From: Strongylocentrotus droebachiensis
Taxonomy: Eukaryota > Echinodermata > Echinoidea > Camarodonta > Strongylocentrotidae
NCBI GenBank assembly: GCA_035222895.1
Contig: JAVYIG010000037.1
Span: 558,001 to 622,000 of the forward strand
Direction: 5' to 3'
Length of the DNA stretch: 64,000 nucleotides
The translations under genes were made by a program, and so were the position numbers. Below the pieces are notes generated by a model that was given only the letters and a program-made list of their open reading frames with translations, had not been told where the DNA came from and searched no databases. This document shows, piece after piece, positions 27,101 to 42,100 of the stretch (position 1 is the stretch's first letter; each line of letters begins with the position of its first letter).

Positions 27101-30100
27101 AATTGAGTTTGATGGACACCTCTCACTGAAGCTTATCAATGAATCATCACACTTTGTTTCAGTTCTTGTCTGGAAGAGGTCTCTCACGGGACCCTCAAAA
27201 ATCATCACACCGATACGCTCATCACAAACTAGCTTGGATAGGCGCAAATAGCGGGATATTTAGAAAACAAGACCATGGTTTCTTGGGATAATTTCTTGAC
27301 CAAATATCCCGCTAATTGCAACTGCAGGTTGATGATCTGAAGATGCAAATTATCTGGTTAATTTGCGATCAGAATTATTTAAAAATAGCAGGTTATATTT
27401 GGCAAACTCGAGCAGATGAAGACAGGCCTCATGACTGCTTGCCCCCATGTAGTTTCAAACTTCAAGCAATCATCATCTTGGCCTGGAGAACATGTGTCAT
27501 TGTTTAAATGCTGTCTGTACTAGTTTGGCTAGGAGGAATTAGACCACCCAGGGTGGTCACTGACAGATGGCTATCAACTCAGCTCTCAATTAACATAATA
27601 AAAAGAGGATCATGGGGATCAATGGTCACTGATTAGGCATTGTTTTCTATATAGAAGGAGCAAGTAGCTACAAGTAGTACAGTATGGCTTTAAAACGTTT
27701 GAAGTTTCACACACTTAAATTTTAAATCTCAGACATTGCTGTGGGAACACAGCTTATGAAACAGTAGACTTTTATTATAAGCTGATGCATGACTTGAAGA
27801 AAGCCTAATTTGAAGTTGATAGATGTAATAACTATGTTTCATGACTCATCTTATCAAGTCTACAATCTTTGCTATTTTATGATACCCTGGGATTACTCAT
27901 GTCAAACAGGAATTTTACAAAAATTTCCAAATCTTTTTCATCAGTTTTCATTTGTTAAAAAGTAATATGAGTTGGAGAGAGTACAAGCTGAAACATCTGC
28001 TAAAATGATGAAGGCCATGATACTTAGAATTTGAATTGAGTGAATCATCACCAAACAAAAAGGTAAGAACATTTTCAAATTGATTGTGTAAAACGAAGAT
28101 TTCAACCCTCACAAACACTTCATTTCTTTCCTTCCATTTAATATAGAAAAAAACAATACCTACTTGCCAAAAATATCAATGCCAAGAATGTAAAAATCTC
28201 AAATCATGATGGTGCTTAAAAAAGAAAAAAAAAGACTGTAAAATAGGCTGAAAGAGACTGGTGCTCATTCAGTTAGATTGGCTATTCTTTTCCATGTTTT
28301 ACAAAGAGAAAGCCTATAGGGTTAGCTTTAATTTTTTTTTTGTAATCTTGCAACTACCGGCGAAATACAGGAGTTTGAGAATAATAAATGGTTTGGGGTT
28401 ACAGGGAAAATGCAGCTAATATCTATTAACATTACAGCTACAATCTTCAACAGCTGGTTTGAGGGACTACACCATACATCAGAATTGTTAGCAGATAATC
28501 ATAAAGATGGAACACCATATCTGTAGTAGTACAGCAGGGAGGGAAGGGGGAGCGGTGTTACCCCTCCCTTCAAGATTTTTAGTAGAAGTGCTATGAAATG
28601 TAACGCTAACATATACCTTAGTGTCTCACTACAATGTTTCTGACCTTCAGATGTGCGGGGATCTTGGATGAATTTCACTAGCTTGCATGCCCCTTCACGT
28701 CTTGCACAGGTATATCTCCCACTGTCACTCTCTTTCTTCTCTCTCTCTCTCTCTCTTTTATCTAAAAGTGTTGATTCTGTCTCTTCCCCTCTTTTTTTTC
28801 TCTCTCTCTCTCTGTTTCTCTCACTTTTCCCTTTCCTTCTCTCAACCTGTCCTCTTTCTGTCTCTCCTCTCTGTTCTAGCTCCCCACTCTCGCTCTCCTC
28901 TTCCAGTCTCTCTTCTCCTCTCCCCCTGTTTTCTCTTGTCTCTCATCTTTGTTCTCCCCTCTCCCTCTCTCCTCTTTCTGTATCTCCTCTCCTCCCCTCT
29001 TTCTCATCTTGTCTCTCCTCTATGTCTCTTGCACTCTCTCATATCCCTCTCCTCCCCACTCTCCCTCTTTCTCCCTCTCTTTCCTACTTCCTCTCACTTG
29101 CATTTGACATCCCTCTCTTCTCCTTTATACTCCTCCATCCCTCATCACGATTAGACCCTCTATATTGCTTGTGACACAGTCCACCCACACTGGCTCTACA
29201 TTGCCTAAAACAGAGGAAATTAATCTCTCTCTCTCCTCTTTCTGTATCTCCTCTCCTCTCCTCTCTCCTCCTTTATAATACTCCTCCATCCCTCATCACG
29301 ACTAGACCCTCTATATTGCTTGTGACACAGTCCACCCACACTGACTCTACATTGTCTAAAACAGAGGAAATTAATCCCAGCATCATGTCTGGTAAAGATC
29401 CAAAATAATTATATCTTCATTCCACATTTCATAGTATTAAAGCTAGTTGGAGACCCTTTGTAAAATAGAAAAAATAAAATAGGAAAGAGCATAACTTACA
29501 ACGTACATTTAAAATTGACAATGCAAGCCATTGACTACTGAATGCTTAATTGTCATAGGCTTATTACAGGGACAGCCCAGAACACATAGACAATGGGTTA
29601 ATGATTCTTTGTATTTGTTTCAGTTTTTATTTTTATTTATATTTTTCATTTCCAACAGGAGCCATCCAGTCCCAGTAGGAAGTAGTTTGTCTTCCTTCTT
29701 TTTTCCTTTTTTTCCCCCTTTTTTCTTTGTCTTGTTAATCTTGTCCATAATATTCCTGTCAAAACATATCTGTCTTACTTTTCTTATCCATTTAATCCTA
29801 TTCTTTTCATTTCTCCTACTCCTTCTTTTCTTCTTCTTCTTCTTCTTCACTTCACTTCCTTGTCCTAAAGTTTCTTTGTAATTTCTCTTCCCACTATTCT
29901 TTTCTTCTTCTTGATGTTCATTTTACCATTTTTGTGTGTGCATGATTGAAAATAAATCATTTCATATTAAAGTTGACATAATCAACCTCCCAGAGACTGA
30001 GCTTCACATCCTGTAATAGAAAAACACTTAAAACACTTGAGAAAAAAAACTTGTTCGTCCTCAAATAGCTGTTGAGGCCAAGTTTAAGTGGTATCTCTAC

Positions 30101-33100
30101 CACATGGCCTCATTTACATTTACACTTTTATGGTCAAACCATGGTCAGACAAAAATCAATAACCCTACTAATACTAAATCAACCTAGACCCTAGGCCTAC
30201 ACAGTTGATAGGATACACAAGCAAATACACACAACCAACATACATGTACACTGTACTATGCAGGTGAACTAACCAATCAGCATTCAGCAAGTGCACCTAA
30301 AGTTCAGTAGCCAATCACTGTTGTGTGCAGAACAAAACTTGTTGGTCTTACAACCAATCAGAAAAGAACTGTTGTGTGTATGTACACATACAGCTGTGAG
30401 ATACACAATAGACTCAATGATCTACACACAGAGATTTGTCATAGGAGCATGTAACTGGGATACAGATAGAAAGTGTACTGAACAAAGATGCATATATTTT
30501 GAGGGTACAAAAGTGCCTCCGTTTTCATTATTTTTTCTTATTCTAATGTTATCTATAAGCATGTTATTGCCTTAGTCATATTGGTGATGACTTTTGTTAT
30601 GAATTTTGATATATACTGTATATTATACTTTGTGATAATTTCAAACCACATTTGTATGTATTATTGCCAATGTAAATTGTTCATAATTCAGCCATCTGGC
30701 TGTGAAGTGCAATTATACTAAAAACCTTTTCAATCAATTTACCTTTTCAATCAAAATATAAATTTGTTCTCTTTAGCTGAATATTTTTGCTCTCTCTTTT
30801 TCTGTAACTTTTTGTACACATCACATTCTTTTACATTCCATATCCAAACCTCAAGACAGCAACATTTCCCAAACTTTTCTCTCTATTTCCATTCCTCCTA
30901 TCTAAATCCTTCCCCTCTCTCTCTCTCTCTCCATTTTCTCTTGATCCTTTCATCTCTCCCTCTCTCTCCCTCCCTCCTCTCGATCTATCTCAAATGTTCC
31001 CCCTCTCTCGGTCCTTCCCTCTATCTTCCTCCATTCTCTCTCAAACCTTCCTTCTTTCCCCCTCCCTCCACTCTTGATCCTTCCCTCTCTCCCTCTCTCT
31101 CTCTCCCTCTCTCTCTCTCTCCCTTCCTCTCTCTCCCTCCACTGTCCTCCCTCCTACCCCTCACTCTCTCTTCCTACTCTCCAATCCAACCCACTACCCA
31201 CCCACTATCCCCCGAGACTCACCTAGTCTGAGCTGACAGAACACACCGCCGATTCCAGCAGGACAGATACACAGCCCTCGGTCGCACGTCCCTCCGTTTA
31301 GGCAGCCTGGCTCGCACGTATCTATGGGGAGGAAAACAATTCACATCCTGTATTAGCAACGATAGAAAGCCACTCCATATGAACTCTGGTATCGTGGGAC
31401 CAACTCTACTCTACAGTGTGGCAAGAAAAAACTGGATGTACAGGAACTTTCTTTTTGAGAAGCAATGATATATCTGAGAATGGAAGAATGTCGAGGGTGA
31501 TTTCACACTTATTCTTCTTCAGATTTTTCACAGTTTCACCTAAAAGAGGAAAGCATTTCATATCCTGTATTAGCAACGATAGAAAGCCACTCCATATGAA
31601 CTCTGGGATCAACTCTACTCTACAATGTAGAAAGAAAAGACTGGATGTACAGAAGGAATGTTTTGGGAGAAGCAATGATATCTGTACTTCATTAGTATCT
31701 GGGAATGGAGGAATGTCGAGATTGATTTTACACACATTCTTCTTCAGGTTTATCACAGCTTCACCTATAGGAGGAAAGCAATTCATATCCTGTATTAGCA
31801 ATTTAAAAAAGCAACTCCACCTGAGCTCTTCTTACTCTTAATACTGTGCAAGAAGGAGGGTATGTATGCATACAAGACAGTACTGCAAGAAGCCATCATG
31901 TGTGTGTTTAATTAATATCTGGGAATGGCGTAGGAGGACCAAAATTGATTTCATGCAAACTTTTCTTCATCATTTTCGCAAATTGATCTAAAAGAGGAAA
32001 ACCGTTCTTTTCCTGTATTAGTAGGATAGAAAGTGACTTCACTTGAACTTTTGTGTGGACTTTTATGGATTATTATGGACTGAACTCTTCTTACTCTCAA
32101 TGTTTTACAACGGAGAGAGTGGATGTTCAAGAACTAATTGTGAGATGCCATCAAAATTGTGAGATGCCATCAAATGTTATTTATTGATATCTCGAAATGG
32201 AGGACAACTAAATTTCATTTCATGCATAATTGATTCAGGTTTGAGACAACCTGTTCTCAATAAAGCTCAGAGGAGGCAATTTATACATTAGACAGAACTG
32301 TTAGCTCGTATCACTTGATTGTTGACTGACATTTGAATGGATTAAATTTCTGTGCTTGTAAAACTTCCCTTGTACCATTTTTGAATAAATTGATGGATCT
32401 GAAGTAGACACCTCCTTTACTGCTCATGTCTTTAACAAGAATAAAATATGTGAAAAACTGTTTCCACCAGCATATCGATCCATCAGCTGAATTACTCCAT
32501 CACAGAGGTGAGTAGTTTTGATTCCATGCATGATAATATGTTAATAACAAACAAGTTCTGAGAAATGTTTTATGAAAAGCCTGTTTTAGTGGCACTATAT
32601 TTCTTTTTTTAAGAATCGCTTTGTTGGGAAGGAGTAACAGAAAGATAAAATGTTCCATAGAAATGACAGTTTATTATGAATATATTTTATCCACAAAATG
32701 AAATACACATAACCTAAGTATGTTAACTGCCCCTCAAAGAATTATTATTATGAAAAATCGTTTTCCTTTGGTTTGAAAGTGAGATCAAAATTTTAAAAAG
32801 CAATAACAACAACACTTCTGCTGCTCTATATGGTGAATACAGGAAAATATGGGCCTGTAATCTTTAACAGAAGGGTAAGTTCTGGTCCATTTGAAGAAAA
32901 AATTGTGTGTTTTGGCATTACTTTTATGTCAGCTTGAAAGTATATCGTAGTGGAAATGCCACCATAAAGAATTTCTCTTCAAATGCTCATCCCTAAAACC
33001 TCACAAGTACACATCAATTTTAAGTACTACATTTGAAAGTTTCTACCTTGCTTTGAGACTTACTCTCCTTAAACGTCATATTATCCTTAAAAATGATGTT

Positions 33101-36100
33101 GTACTGTAAAGCGTAATTGTCTGAATATGGGGACATTCCCATCCAACTAGGTGACCAAAACCGATAAAGTGCAAACAGTATATAAACCTGGGGAGTGTTT
33201 CGCAAAGACTAAGATCGACTTTAAGTTGGACATAACTATGGCAGGCCATTCATGCCACTTGTTGCTCTCACCATTATGATCTTTAGATAATACATTTCCT
33301 TCAATGATGAACTATCAACAAATGTAAATTCTGTAGATTTGTGACCATCGTCCCTTAAGAGACCAATGCTAGTACATGCTGAGAGAAAACAGTGGCATGA
33401 ACCCAACTTAAAGTTGATCTTAGTCTTTATGAAACACTCCCCATATCTCAAAACTAAGGTTCACCTGGCCAGTTCATACTGAGGTTATTTATTCCCCCCG
33501 GCAGAGCAGACATCAACCGCAATCAATAGGATCAGGAATGAAGTAATTAACAAGTCAGGATTATGACTTTATCCTTGTCTGAACCTCAGGACATGACTAC
33601 TCAAAATCATGTAAGCTCCTAAATACCAATAAAGGCTCGCTCACATACGACAAAGTAAATTTCAGGATTTTTGTTTTATAAAGACATGTTAGTTAAAATT
33701 GGAATGCCCTTAATGTGTAACAGTTCCCACTGTAATCACATGACCAGTTCCATCAGTGAAGTACTCAGCTACAATCAATAGGATCAGGAATTATATAATT
33801 AACAAGACTAAGAGTTTATCCTTGTCTGAACTTCAGGACATGACTACTCATACAATCATTAAATTACCAATAAAAGCTCGCTCACATATGACAAAGTCAA
33901 TTTAAGCAGTTTATTTTAACAAACATAAAGAAATGTTTTTTGAGGTTGATTTTTATATGTTACAGCCGTACATTAATTATTTTTTCAGGTGATTGGTACG
34001 CTTTTACATTTCTGCATCTTAAAACAAGTCACACCGATAAAGAGTGCTGCATGCATGCAGGCTGCTTTTTTTTCTCATCCCCACATGCCTTTAATTCACA
34101 CGTCAAACAAATGCTGTGGTAAATTGCGTCGTGTGTGAATAAACGTGACAAGTACCAGCCTGAGCCGCTAATCATTCACACACTCTAAGGTTTAGTGAAA
34201 GCACATGTCATTATTAATCATGAGGGGTGCCAACTACTAATTAACCCTATCAAGGCCATAATAGACTTTCAATATGTAACAATCTTGAGGATTTTAATTG
34301 TCAAAGGTGCATTTTACATGAAAATTATGTGAAAATACATGTAGAGTGCGTTTCTTGCTTTTAAGAACATGGAATACTAAACCTAAGCCAACCTAGGCTG
34401 GGATCTATAAGAATAAGACTAAAATATTCAATTTGTGTAAGATTTTTAAATTAGTAAAATTTCGGTTTGTCCTGATTTATGTTTCTTGAGAATGTGCCAT
34501 ATGTAAGCTCACATCTTTAACTATTTTTATAACATTTCCCAATAAACGGTTTCAAGGTGTTTCGATATTCATGAAAACATGTTCAATCACAACAGCTTTA
34601 TGCATTATTCTTTGTCCAAAAATAATAGATGTGGAAAAATAAAAATTGGATCTTTCAAACTATGCATGGCAGTGAAAGGTCAAGTCATAATTTAGACCCC
34701 TAGCTGTGTAAATAGGGCAATGTCAACATAACTGTATGTGGGGTCACTAAAAGTTCCCTACAAATAACTTTTTTAAAACCTGCAGGAATGTGGAAATCGA
34801 TTTAGCCTCAAAGGCAAATTAAAACATATTAAGACCATATTCCTCTCGGCTCATTTTGTTTTCTCTTAAAGATCTTGTAGAGCAGTTTAGTCATTGAAAC
34901 AAGTATTTCACAGTGTCAGCACTTTTTTTTTCCTGAAAATATTCATATCACAACGTTGTGGCACTTTAAGAGATAAATTGCACTCACTAACTGCAAGTCT
35001 AAAACTTTAGAAAGTAATTGAAATCAGATGAAGAGTAAAGGAGACAGGCCTAATGTGATTATCCATTAGCCTAAACCTCATGCTGGGAGAAATTCATAAG
35101 TACTATTTCTGAAAAAGTTATCAACAGCACGTTTTCTGTGGTCAGACGGTCACATGGTGCAGACCTTCCTAAATTAAGATGTCTGATGCCCTTCCCCTGC
35201 CCCCTCTCTGTTCTTCTTTGTGCTTCCTCTGAAAGTTGATGTGTCAGTCTCTCGCTCTCCCTCTCTCTCCTTGGGTTTTTTCTTCATTTTGACTTATCAA
35301 TATTTGCTAAATCTCTCCCTCCCCGAACAGTCTGTATCAATAACTCCTATAGACCTCTCTCTTCCCCCCCCCCCTCTCTCTCCCCCCCCCCACCCCTTGT
35401 CCTCTTTCAACCATCCCTTTAATCATATCAAACACAGTTTGTCTGATCTTGTCATTCATTATGACTCAATTTCTGCCAGAATAATAATTTTCTTTATATT
35501 TTCCTTACTCTTCATCAATCATCAATAATTTCCCCTATCCCTAATTTGCCCCCCCCCCTTTATTAACTGCCCCTCTGTTTCTCTTTAATCTCCCTCTCTC
35601 TCTCTCACTACCCTCTCGCTCTCCCTCTCTTTATAGAGTTGGTTGCTATGTCTAGGCCATCTCCTATTTGTAACGAATCACAAACCACACTCTTTTCATT
35701 GAAGCCCTACCTTACAGGTACTCCCACAATGGTTTACCACATAGATATCAAAATTAATGATGAATTTTTTTAAATGCTGTTTTTCTCTTTATCATGTAAA
35801 AAAATCCTATAAGTTAAGTTAAATATTCTGAAGTGGGAGTCTATTTCCTTTAAATAGAGGTCTGTGGTGTAGACTCCCTTGTGAGAAATTATGCATGAAT
35901 ACGTGACAGTCTATAATCTATTAAACTTTAAATAAGGCATCCGTATTGGTTCATAATAACAATATTTGATATAGAGCACTTGCAATATGTATCAGTTCGT
36001 ATGGAAGTGTGCACAAATAAAGGAAAGCATGAACTATCTTTAAAGAGGTTCAATTGCAAATTTTAAGTTTTTGCATCCATACTCATGAATTAAATAACGT

Positions 36101-39100
36101 AATAAATAACAAATTGAATTAAGTTACATGATTTAGAATGATTCTGGTTTACATTACATAATTGTATCTGTTAACATGATTTAACAAAACTTAACACTCA
36201 GAACCCCTTTCATCATCATTGAAATATACTCAATTTGGCACCTTGCTCCGCTTTAACTTGTAACTTTCTCAATACATTGGCTAAATATCTATTTCCAACA
36301 GCAGCGCTGCAGAAAATACAGTAATAAATGATTTCCAACGATAACCTACACCTTTCCAGATGAATTATAATACTAGGTAAACATATAACATTGCATTTGA
36401 AAAATTTGGACACATTTGACATTACAACATTTGCAGAAGTTGAGTTAATTTAAACAGGAAATTTGGCAATTTGCTGCGTTTTACTCTCAATTTCCTCTTT
36501 GAAAATTATAACCTTGGATTTTAAATGTACACATACTTGTAGGTCAATACGTATATATGTGTCTGCAACAAAATTTGTCAATGCTCCAAGGAAATGTCCA
36601 TAATGACCATGTCACATTATTTAATACGTTCTTGTTGTTTTTACAGTATTTACTGTAAAAAAAAAAATCTTTTTGTACTGCTACACTTCGCTAAACTACT
36701 GCTTTACTTCCTCTAAATTATTTTTCAATCAAATTTTTCTTGATTGCTTTTTCTCTTCTCAATGTGTGACCTACAAACTTAAGTATGGTGTAATGTACAG
36801 AAAACAGTATACCATAACAATATTGTGACTGCAAGGGAATCTTTACTTTACATGATTTACCGGTAGCCTTTTACTAGATTCCCTCATATTTCGCTCCACA
36901 TATAGTAGTCTAATTACAGGTTCAATATAATCCAATTGTATTTATATCTTTGTATGTTATTTTGACTGCATTTTTACTTTCATGGCTTGATATTATTGTA
37001 TGTATTTTTTACACTTGGAAACAATTATTTTTCACTCTTATTGTTTAGTGCTCATGATTTATGTAATTGATGTCAATGTGCAATATGAAATAAACTAAAC
37101 TGAAACTGAATGTAACTATTCCTCAGATATCGATGATTGATATGGTCTTCGATTACCTTCTATTTCACAGAATGCTCCCTGGTATCCTTGCTGACAGATG
37201 CAGTATCCTCCTGCGCACTGGCCTCCATTGATGCATTCCGGAAGACACTCTGATAAGGCTGTGGAAGATAAGAACGAGATGGATTAAATGCAATCGGTTG
37301 CATATAGTCTTGCTTCTTAACAGATTTGAAAGTTTGGAAGCGCTTAGTGATTCTAATAAGCGCTATAAAAAAATGAGTATTATTATTATTATACACAACT
37401 GAATAAATATACATTGATGAATTCTGGAAGACACTCTGATAGGGCTGTGGAAGATAAGAACGAGATGGATAGATAGACGCTGGCTGCAGATAATGTTTGC
37501 ATCTAGTGAAGATGTGGAATAAAACAATTTACAATGCAGTCACCATCGATGTACTCCTGAAGACATACAGATACGGCTGTTGATGATAAGACCAAGATGG
37601 ATAACCGCACTTGGTTGAATCTTGCTTCTAATTTCAAACATTTGGAACATAAACTACATTGCAATCTTCATTGATGGTTTCTGGGATGAACCATTGAAGA
37701 AGTCGATGGTTACGAGGAGGAGGAGATGATTCAGTTTCAACAAATCCACTCAAGAGGACACTAACAATGCTGTGGAAGCTAGGAAGATGGACAAGACTAA
37801 ACAGAGATAATGATAATAATAATAATCTGGATTAATAAAAGTAAAAGTATACATTGGTGTCTTGTAAATTATCCACATCATTGTAGTTTTCAATCGTTAT
37901 TGCCATACTGTATGTTTCACGGTACAATTTGTTTTATGCCTTCATTATCATGTAGTATGAAACCAAAAAGTACACATAATTTATGCATCGTAAAGCTGTA
38001 TTGTAAATATCTGTGTATACTTATGACTCTATATATATTTAAGGACCTACTGCCTATGTCATATATGTACATTTATGTACGTACTACAAATATGTACTGT
38101 GTAATATCGAGAATGTTACCTGCAAGTTTATTGAATGGAACCATGTTCTGTATTTTGTAAATGTAATATGTAATAGATACTGTGTAACTTGGAAAATGTA
38201 CTATGTAATATGTACTATATAATATGTAGTTTTTATAGAGAATATTATCTCCAATTTATTGAATATAACCATGTTCTGAATTTTGCAAAGTTTTTCCTCT
38301 AAATAGATGCAGAGTGAGGAACACAGCCGACAAAATTTGACAGAGAGAGGACAATGCGTAAGGTAGGTATCGAGGTAAGCACTTTCACATCACCTTCTAT
38401 CACTCAGAGTTAATTTCATAATTGTATAAATCACATTAACTTTCGATATGATAGAAATACTATTTTCTTTATTGATAACTCAGGGACAACTCATGAATTC
38501 AATGATGTCAGATTTTTGTCAAAGGTAATGCTCCCTCAAGCATTATGGACTTTTTTGTTGTTGATTCATGGGAATGTTGAGGGCCTCAACATTCACATAA
38601 ATCAACAACAAAAAAGTCCAAATGGTGCATGTACTTTGCTATCAATAACAAATAGGAAGCATCTACTTTGCTGACAATAACAAATCAAAGCTACTACCTT
38701 ATGTACGTCCATGGGTTAGATGCATAGCCCTAGCCATAAGCAGTTATAAAGTACAGCCTCAGTAATTTGTTTAATCAGAAAATTGTTAAAATTGATATGT
38801 CCATTAATTACAAGGAAAGATACATTTGTAATGTAAGCTACACCAGTCTCATGTACTAATGCTTTTTATGATTCAAATCTAGGAGCTCATTTTGAATACC
38901 TGTACTGGTGTTTATGAAGAATACAAGCTTTCCTCGGTCCAAAATTAATAGATAAAATAATAAAAGTCTAGCTGTTTCAAACCACCTATACATCACCAAA
39001 AAGGGTCACTGATCTATGTGTTTACAAGTTAGCATAGGAAGGTTAAGTACAAAAGTCAAGGGCAGAGGGCGTCTTGTGCAACGTACCACACCCTCTCCCC

Positions 39101-42100
39101 ACGACTATTAGGTTTCATTGGATGATTTCCTACACGTGGGAAGGATCAGGAGGAATAGATTGAATGATCCGTCATGAAGAGGCCCATTTACACATGTATC
39201 CAAAACACCATTTTGAAAAATCATTGATTTTTAGGACTACCATTTTACATTACTGGAAAAAAAAACATTAAAAATAATTTTCTAATACCTATTGTTGGTG
39301 AGCAATGAGCATCTTGACTTGTCACTACTCTTTGTGCGATCGCAAAGAAGTGATTTTTTTGTTTTTTTACTGTCATTTACACTACTGGCGTTTAAAACAA
39401 GACATTTTTTGTTGTGTTTGCAGGTAGCTCCAACTACCAACAAAACATTGGAATGTGAGAAAAATCAATGTTTTTTCTTGCAGTGCAAATACAGCAAAGG
39501 AAAACTTGGCTCTCTTCATGAAACAGTGACCATGAACAAACATCTTGATAGAAAGTCTGCAATTACTTAGCCATGTTCATACAAGGGCCACGTTAAAAAC
39601 ATAAATTTCCAGACTTATAAAGTTCCTAAGATAGAAAGTGTGTTCCGAAAAGTTTATGAATTAAGATTAAAAGCAGAAAAATATAAACCAAGTGAAAATT
39701 CTTGCAAATTTTCTCATACAATGCAACCTTGAAGTTCAATTTCTATATAGGATAACTGTGCAGACAAGCTGGGTGTAAAAATGTGCATACAAATAATTTT
39801 ATTCTGTGATTTTCAACTTTGGCAACAAGGATATAATGGTGGTCAGTGATTTGAATTGGCTCCTTGAAATCCCCCCTCCCCAACTGCTCTATCAACTTAT
39901 TTGAATGCACCTAAGGATCAACTGCAGCCAGTTCTGCAGACTACAAACTCTGAAATAAATATCACAATATGAACATGACTAAATACTTGAGAAGGGCTGA
40001 AAGTCAATGTCAATATCAAACGTCACCTTTTCCTCTTTATTTCCATTTTCACAATATAAAGCAGAAATGCAACTGGAAACATGGGGCTCAAAGGAAGGAA
40101 ATGTCCAGATAGAGATGGCAGGGGGTGTAGGGGATGAAGGATATCTCATTTGATTGCTAAGATTGACATAACTCAGGCTAGCGTCTATAGGAAATGTAAG
40201 TCAAATCATAACCAACCTTATTCAATGCATTATAAATAAAAATGGATATCATATTGAGACAAATCAAATACAATGTAACGAGAGGGCAGCTAGGATGGAA
40301 AAAAATAAAATAAAGAAGGGGAGTTAGGCTAACACGGTAAATAATAAAGAAATCTTTTGATTGATGAAAAAGCATACCAAAACATAGAATTGGGGTAAAG
40401 AGAAAGATGCTTGACAGAAGAAGAGAAAAACACAGAAGAAATAATAGAAGACAGGATAACTACGACCACAAGAAATTATGAGAAAAATAGATCCTACACC
40501 TGCTTCAAAGCTGACTTAGATCCCTTAATAAGTTAAGTTTTCATGACAGGAAATTTCCTCTATTGGCGGCATGCCAGACAAAATTGTCATGGAATCTTTC
40601 AAATGAAATGCGCTGGGATTAAATCCTGAAACCAAATCCTTGTTTCCATTTATTCCCTTACACACTTTACTTTCTGTAATATATGTTGTATACAAGAATT
40701 CAATAGGGCTTGATGCAATCTCTAACAATGTAGGTACTTAATTCGCCCGACACTTATGTCACTTTGTTTTCTTTCACTTGCTGCTTCCTAATTTTCACTC
40801 TAAGATACACATATTGATTTGTTAAGACAAAAATTATACTTTTGAGAAGGTTCTTAATTGGTGTTGATATACAAGCTCAAAAACGTCATTAGTCTAATTA
40901 GTCAAGCCCATCAGTGATGGTCTTTAATCCACATGGATTAGGTGGATTATAAATAATCATGAGCGAGCTTATCTCTTCTAGCACTCACTCAAGTTCGTTG
41001 GTTGGTTGGTTTGTCTACTTTATCTGACAAATTATTCCTAGTGATTAACTCTTTAAATGCCACACAAATTATCTCCCTGTGCTGCAATATATTTAACTGT
41101 TCCCAGTGCAAAATAATGTATACCAGTGTTACAAGGGTAGAATTGAAACTAATTAAGACTGGAAAATTAGTCATTTTGAAAAAGCAGTTATGTTGCCTGA
41201 AGCCATCTCTCCATCAGTTGGTGGCTATTGTTTTGTGCAAAATTGCAAGTAAGGCAAACAAGCAGTCGTGCCGAGAGGCAAACAAAGCAAACAAAATGTC
41301 AAATGGGAAATACAAGTATGATCCTATATATCAAGGCAAGACAAGAAATGTAACTAGGCTAGCAGTAGGATACCGGCAAAGAAGTGTTATGCTAAAGACA
41401 GGAAACCAATGGTTATTGCCCTCTTTAATACCGTCCATGTAATACAGGCAATTTTACAGCCAACGTTTGCTAGATGTTGCCTCCCTATCCCCATCACTTT
41501 CACTTCATCAGCTAACCATAAAGATGTTTCAGTGTCAGTGTAAAATTCCAACCTAATCAATGTTGTTTTGTTTTTATTCAATTTCCTCCCTCTTCTTCAT
41601 GCGGGCCCAACTCTTGGCATTTATTCCTTCCTGAATAATATAATGAAAGATGCCTTCCCTGATAAAATTGGTGGTGATTGCTGATGAATAACAGAAGGTG
41701 TGGGAGGATAATCTTCTTCCTATCTGTCACAACATCTATGGTGGTTTTAGAGTATAAGATTTATTTCTTGGCACATGAAATTTTCTGAAAAAATGGTATC
41801 TATCTGTTTCCCTCCACCCTTTCTGATTTTCTCTCTGTCCTTTCTCTCTGCTCTATGTCTGGCTGCTGTCTCTTAATTGCCTCTCCTCTACATCATTCTT
41901 TACCTCTCTGTCTCTCTGTCTCTCTCTCCCTCCCCCCCCCCCAACCTCTCTCTCTCCCCCACACCCATCCTCTTTCTCTCTTATATCTTTATAACGCCCC
42001 TTTGCCTCCCTCTTAATTTTTTAATAATTCAAACTTTGGTTGTTTAGTTTGTTTCTCTGCATGGTCGCTAGTTTGCCACGGATGTATTTATGCACAAACA

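Larger units (their letters stand above)
32041..37156. other. Intron 14, remainder
   Basis: AT-rich. It contains the MITE at 33188, a diverged tandem duplication at 33510-33905, CT-rich tracts at 35240-35640 and a probable retroelement 3' end near 36900-37110. I see no exon. Confidence 0.6.

Noticed and set aside
28653-29174. Long Ser/Leu-rich open frames on the plus strand
   Set aside because: They are the translation of CT-repeat DNA, with no domain and no splice or conservation support.
31406-31841. Open frames of 131 and 141 codons on opposite strands
   Set aside because: They read across the 220-base tandem intronic repeat and have no domain.
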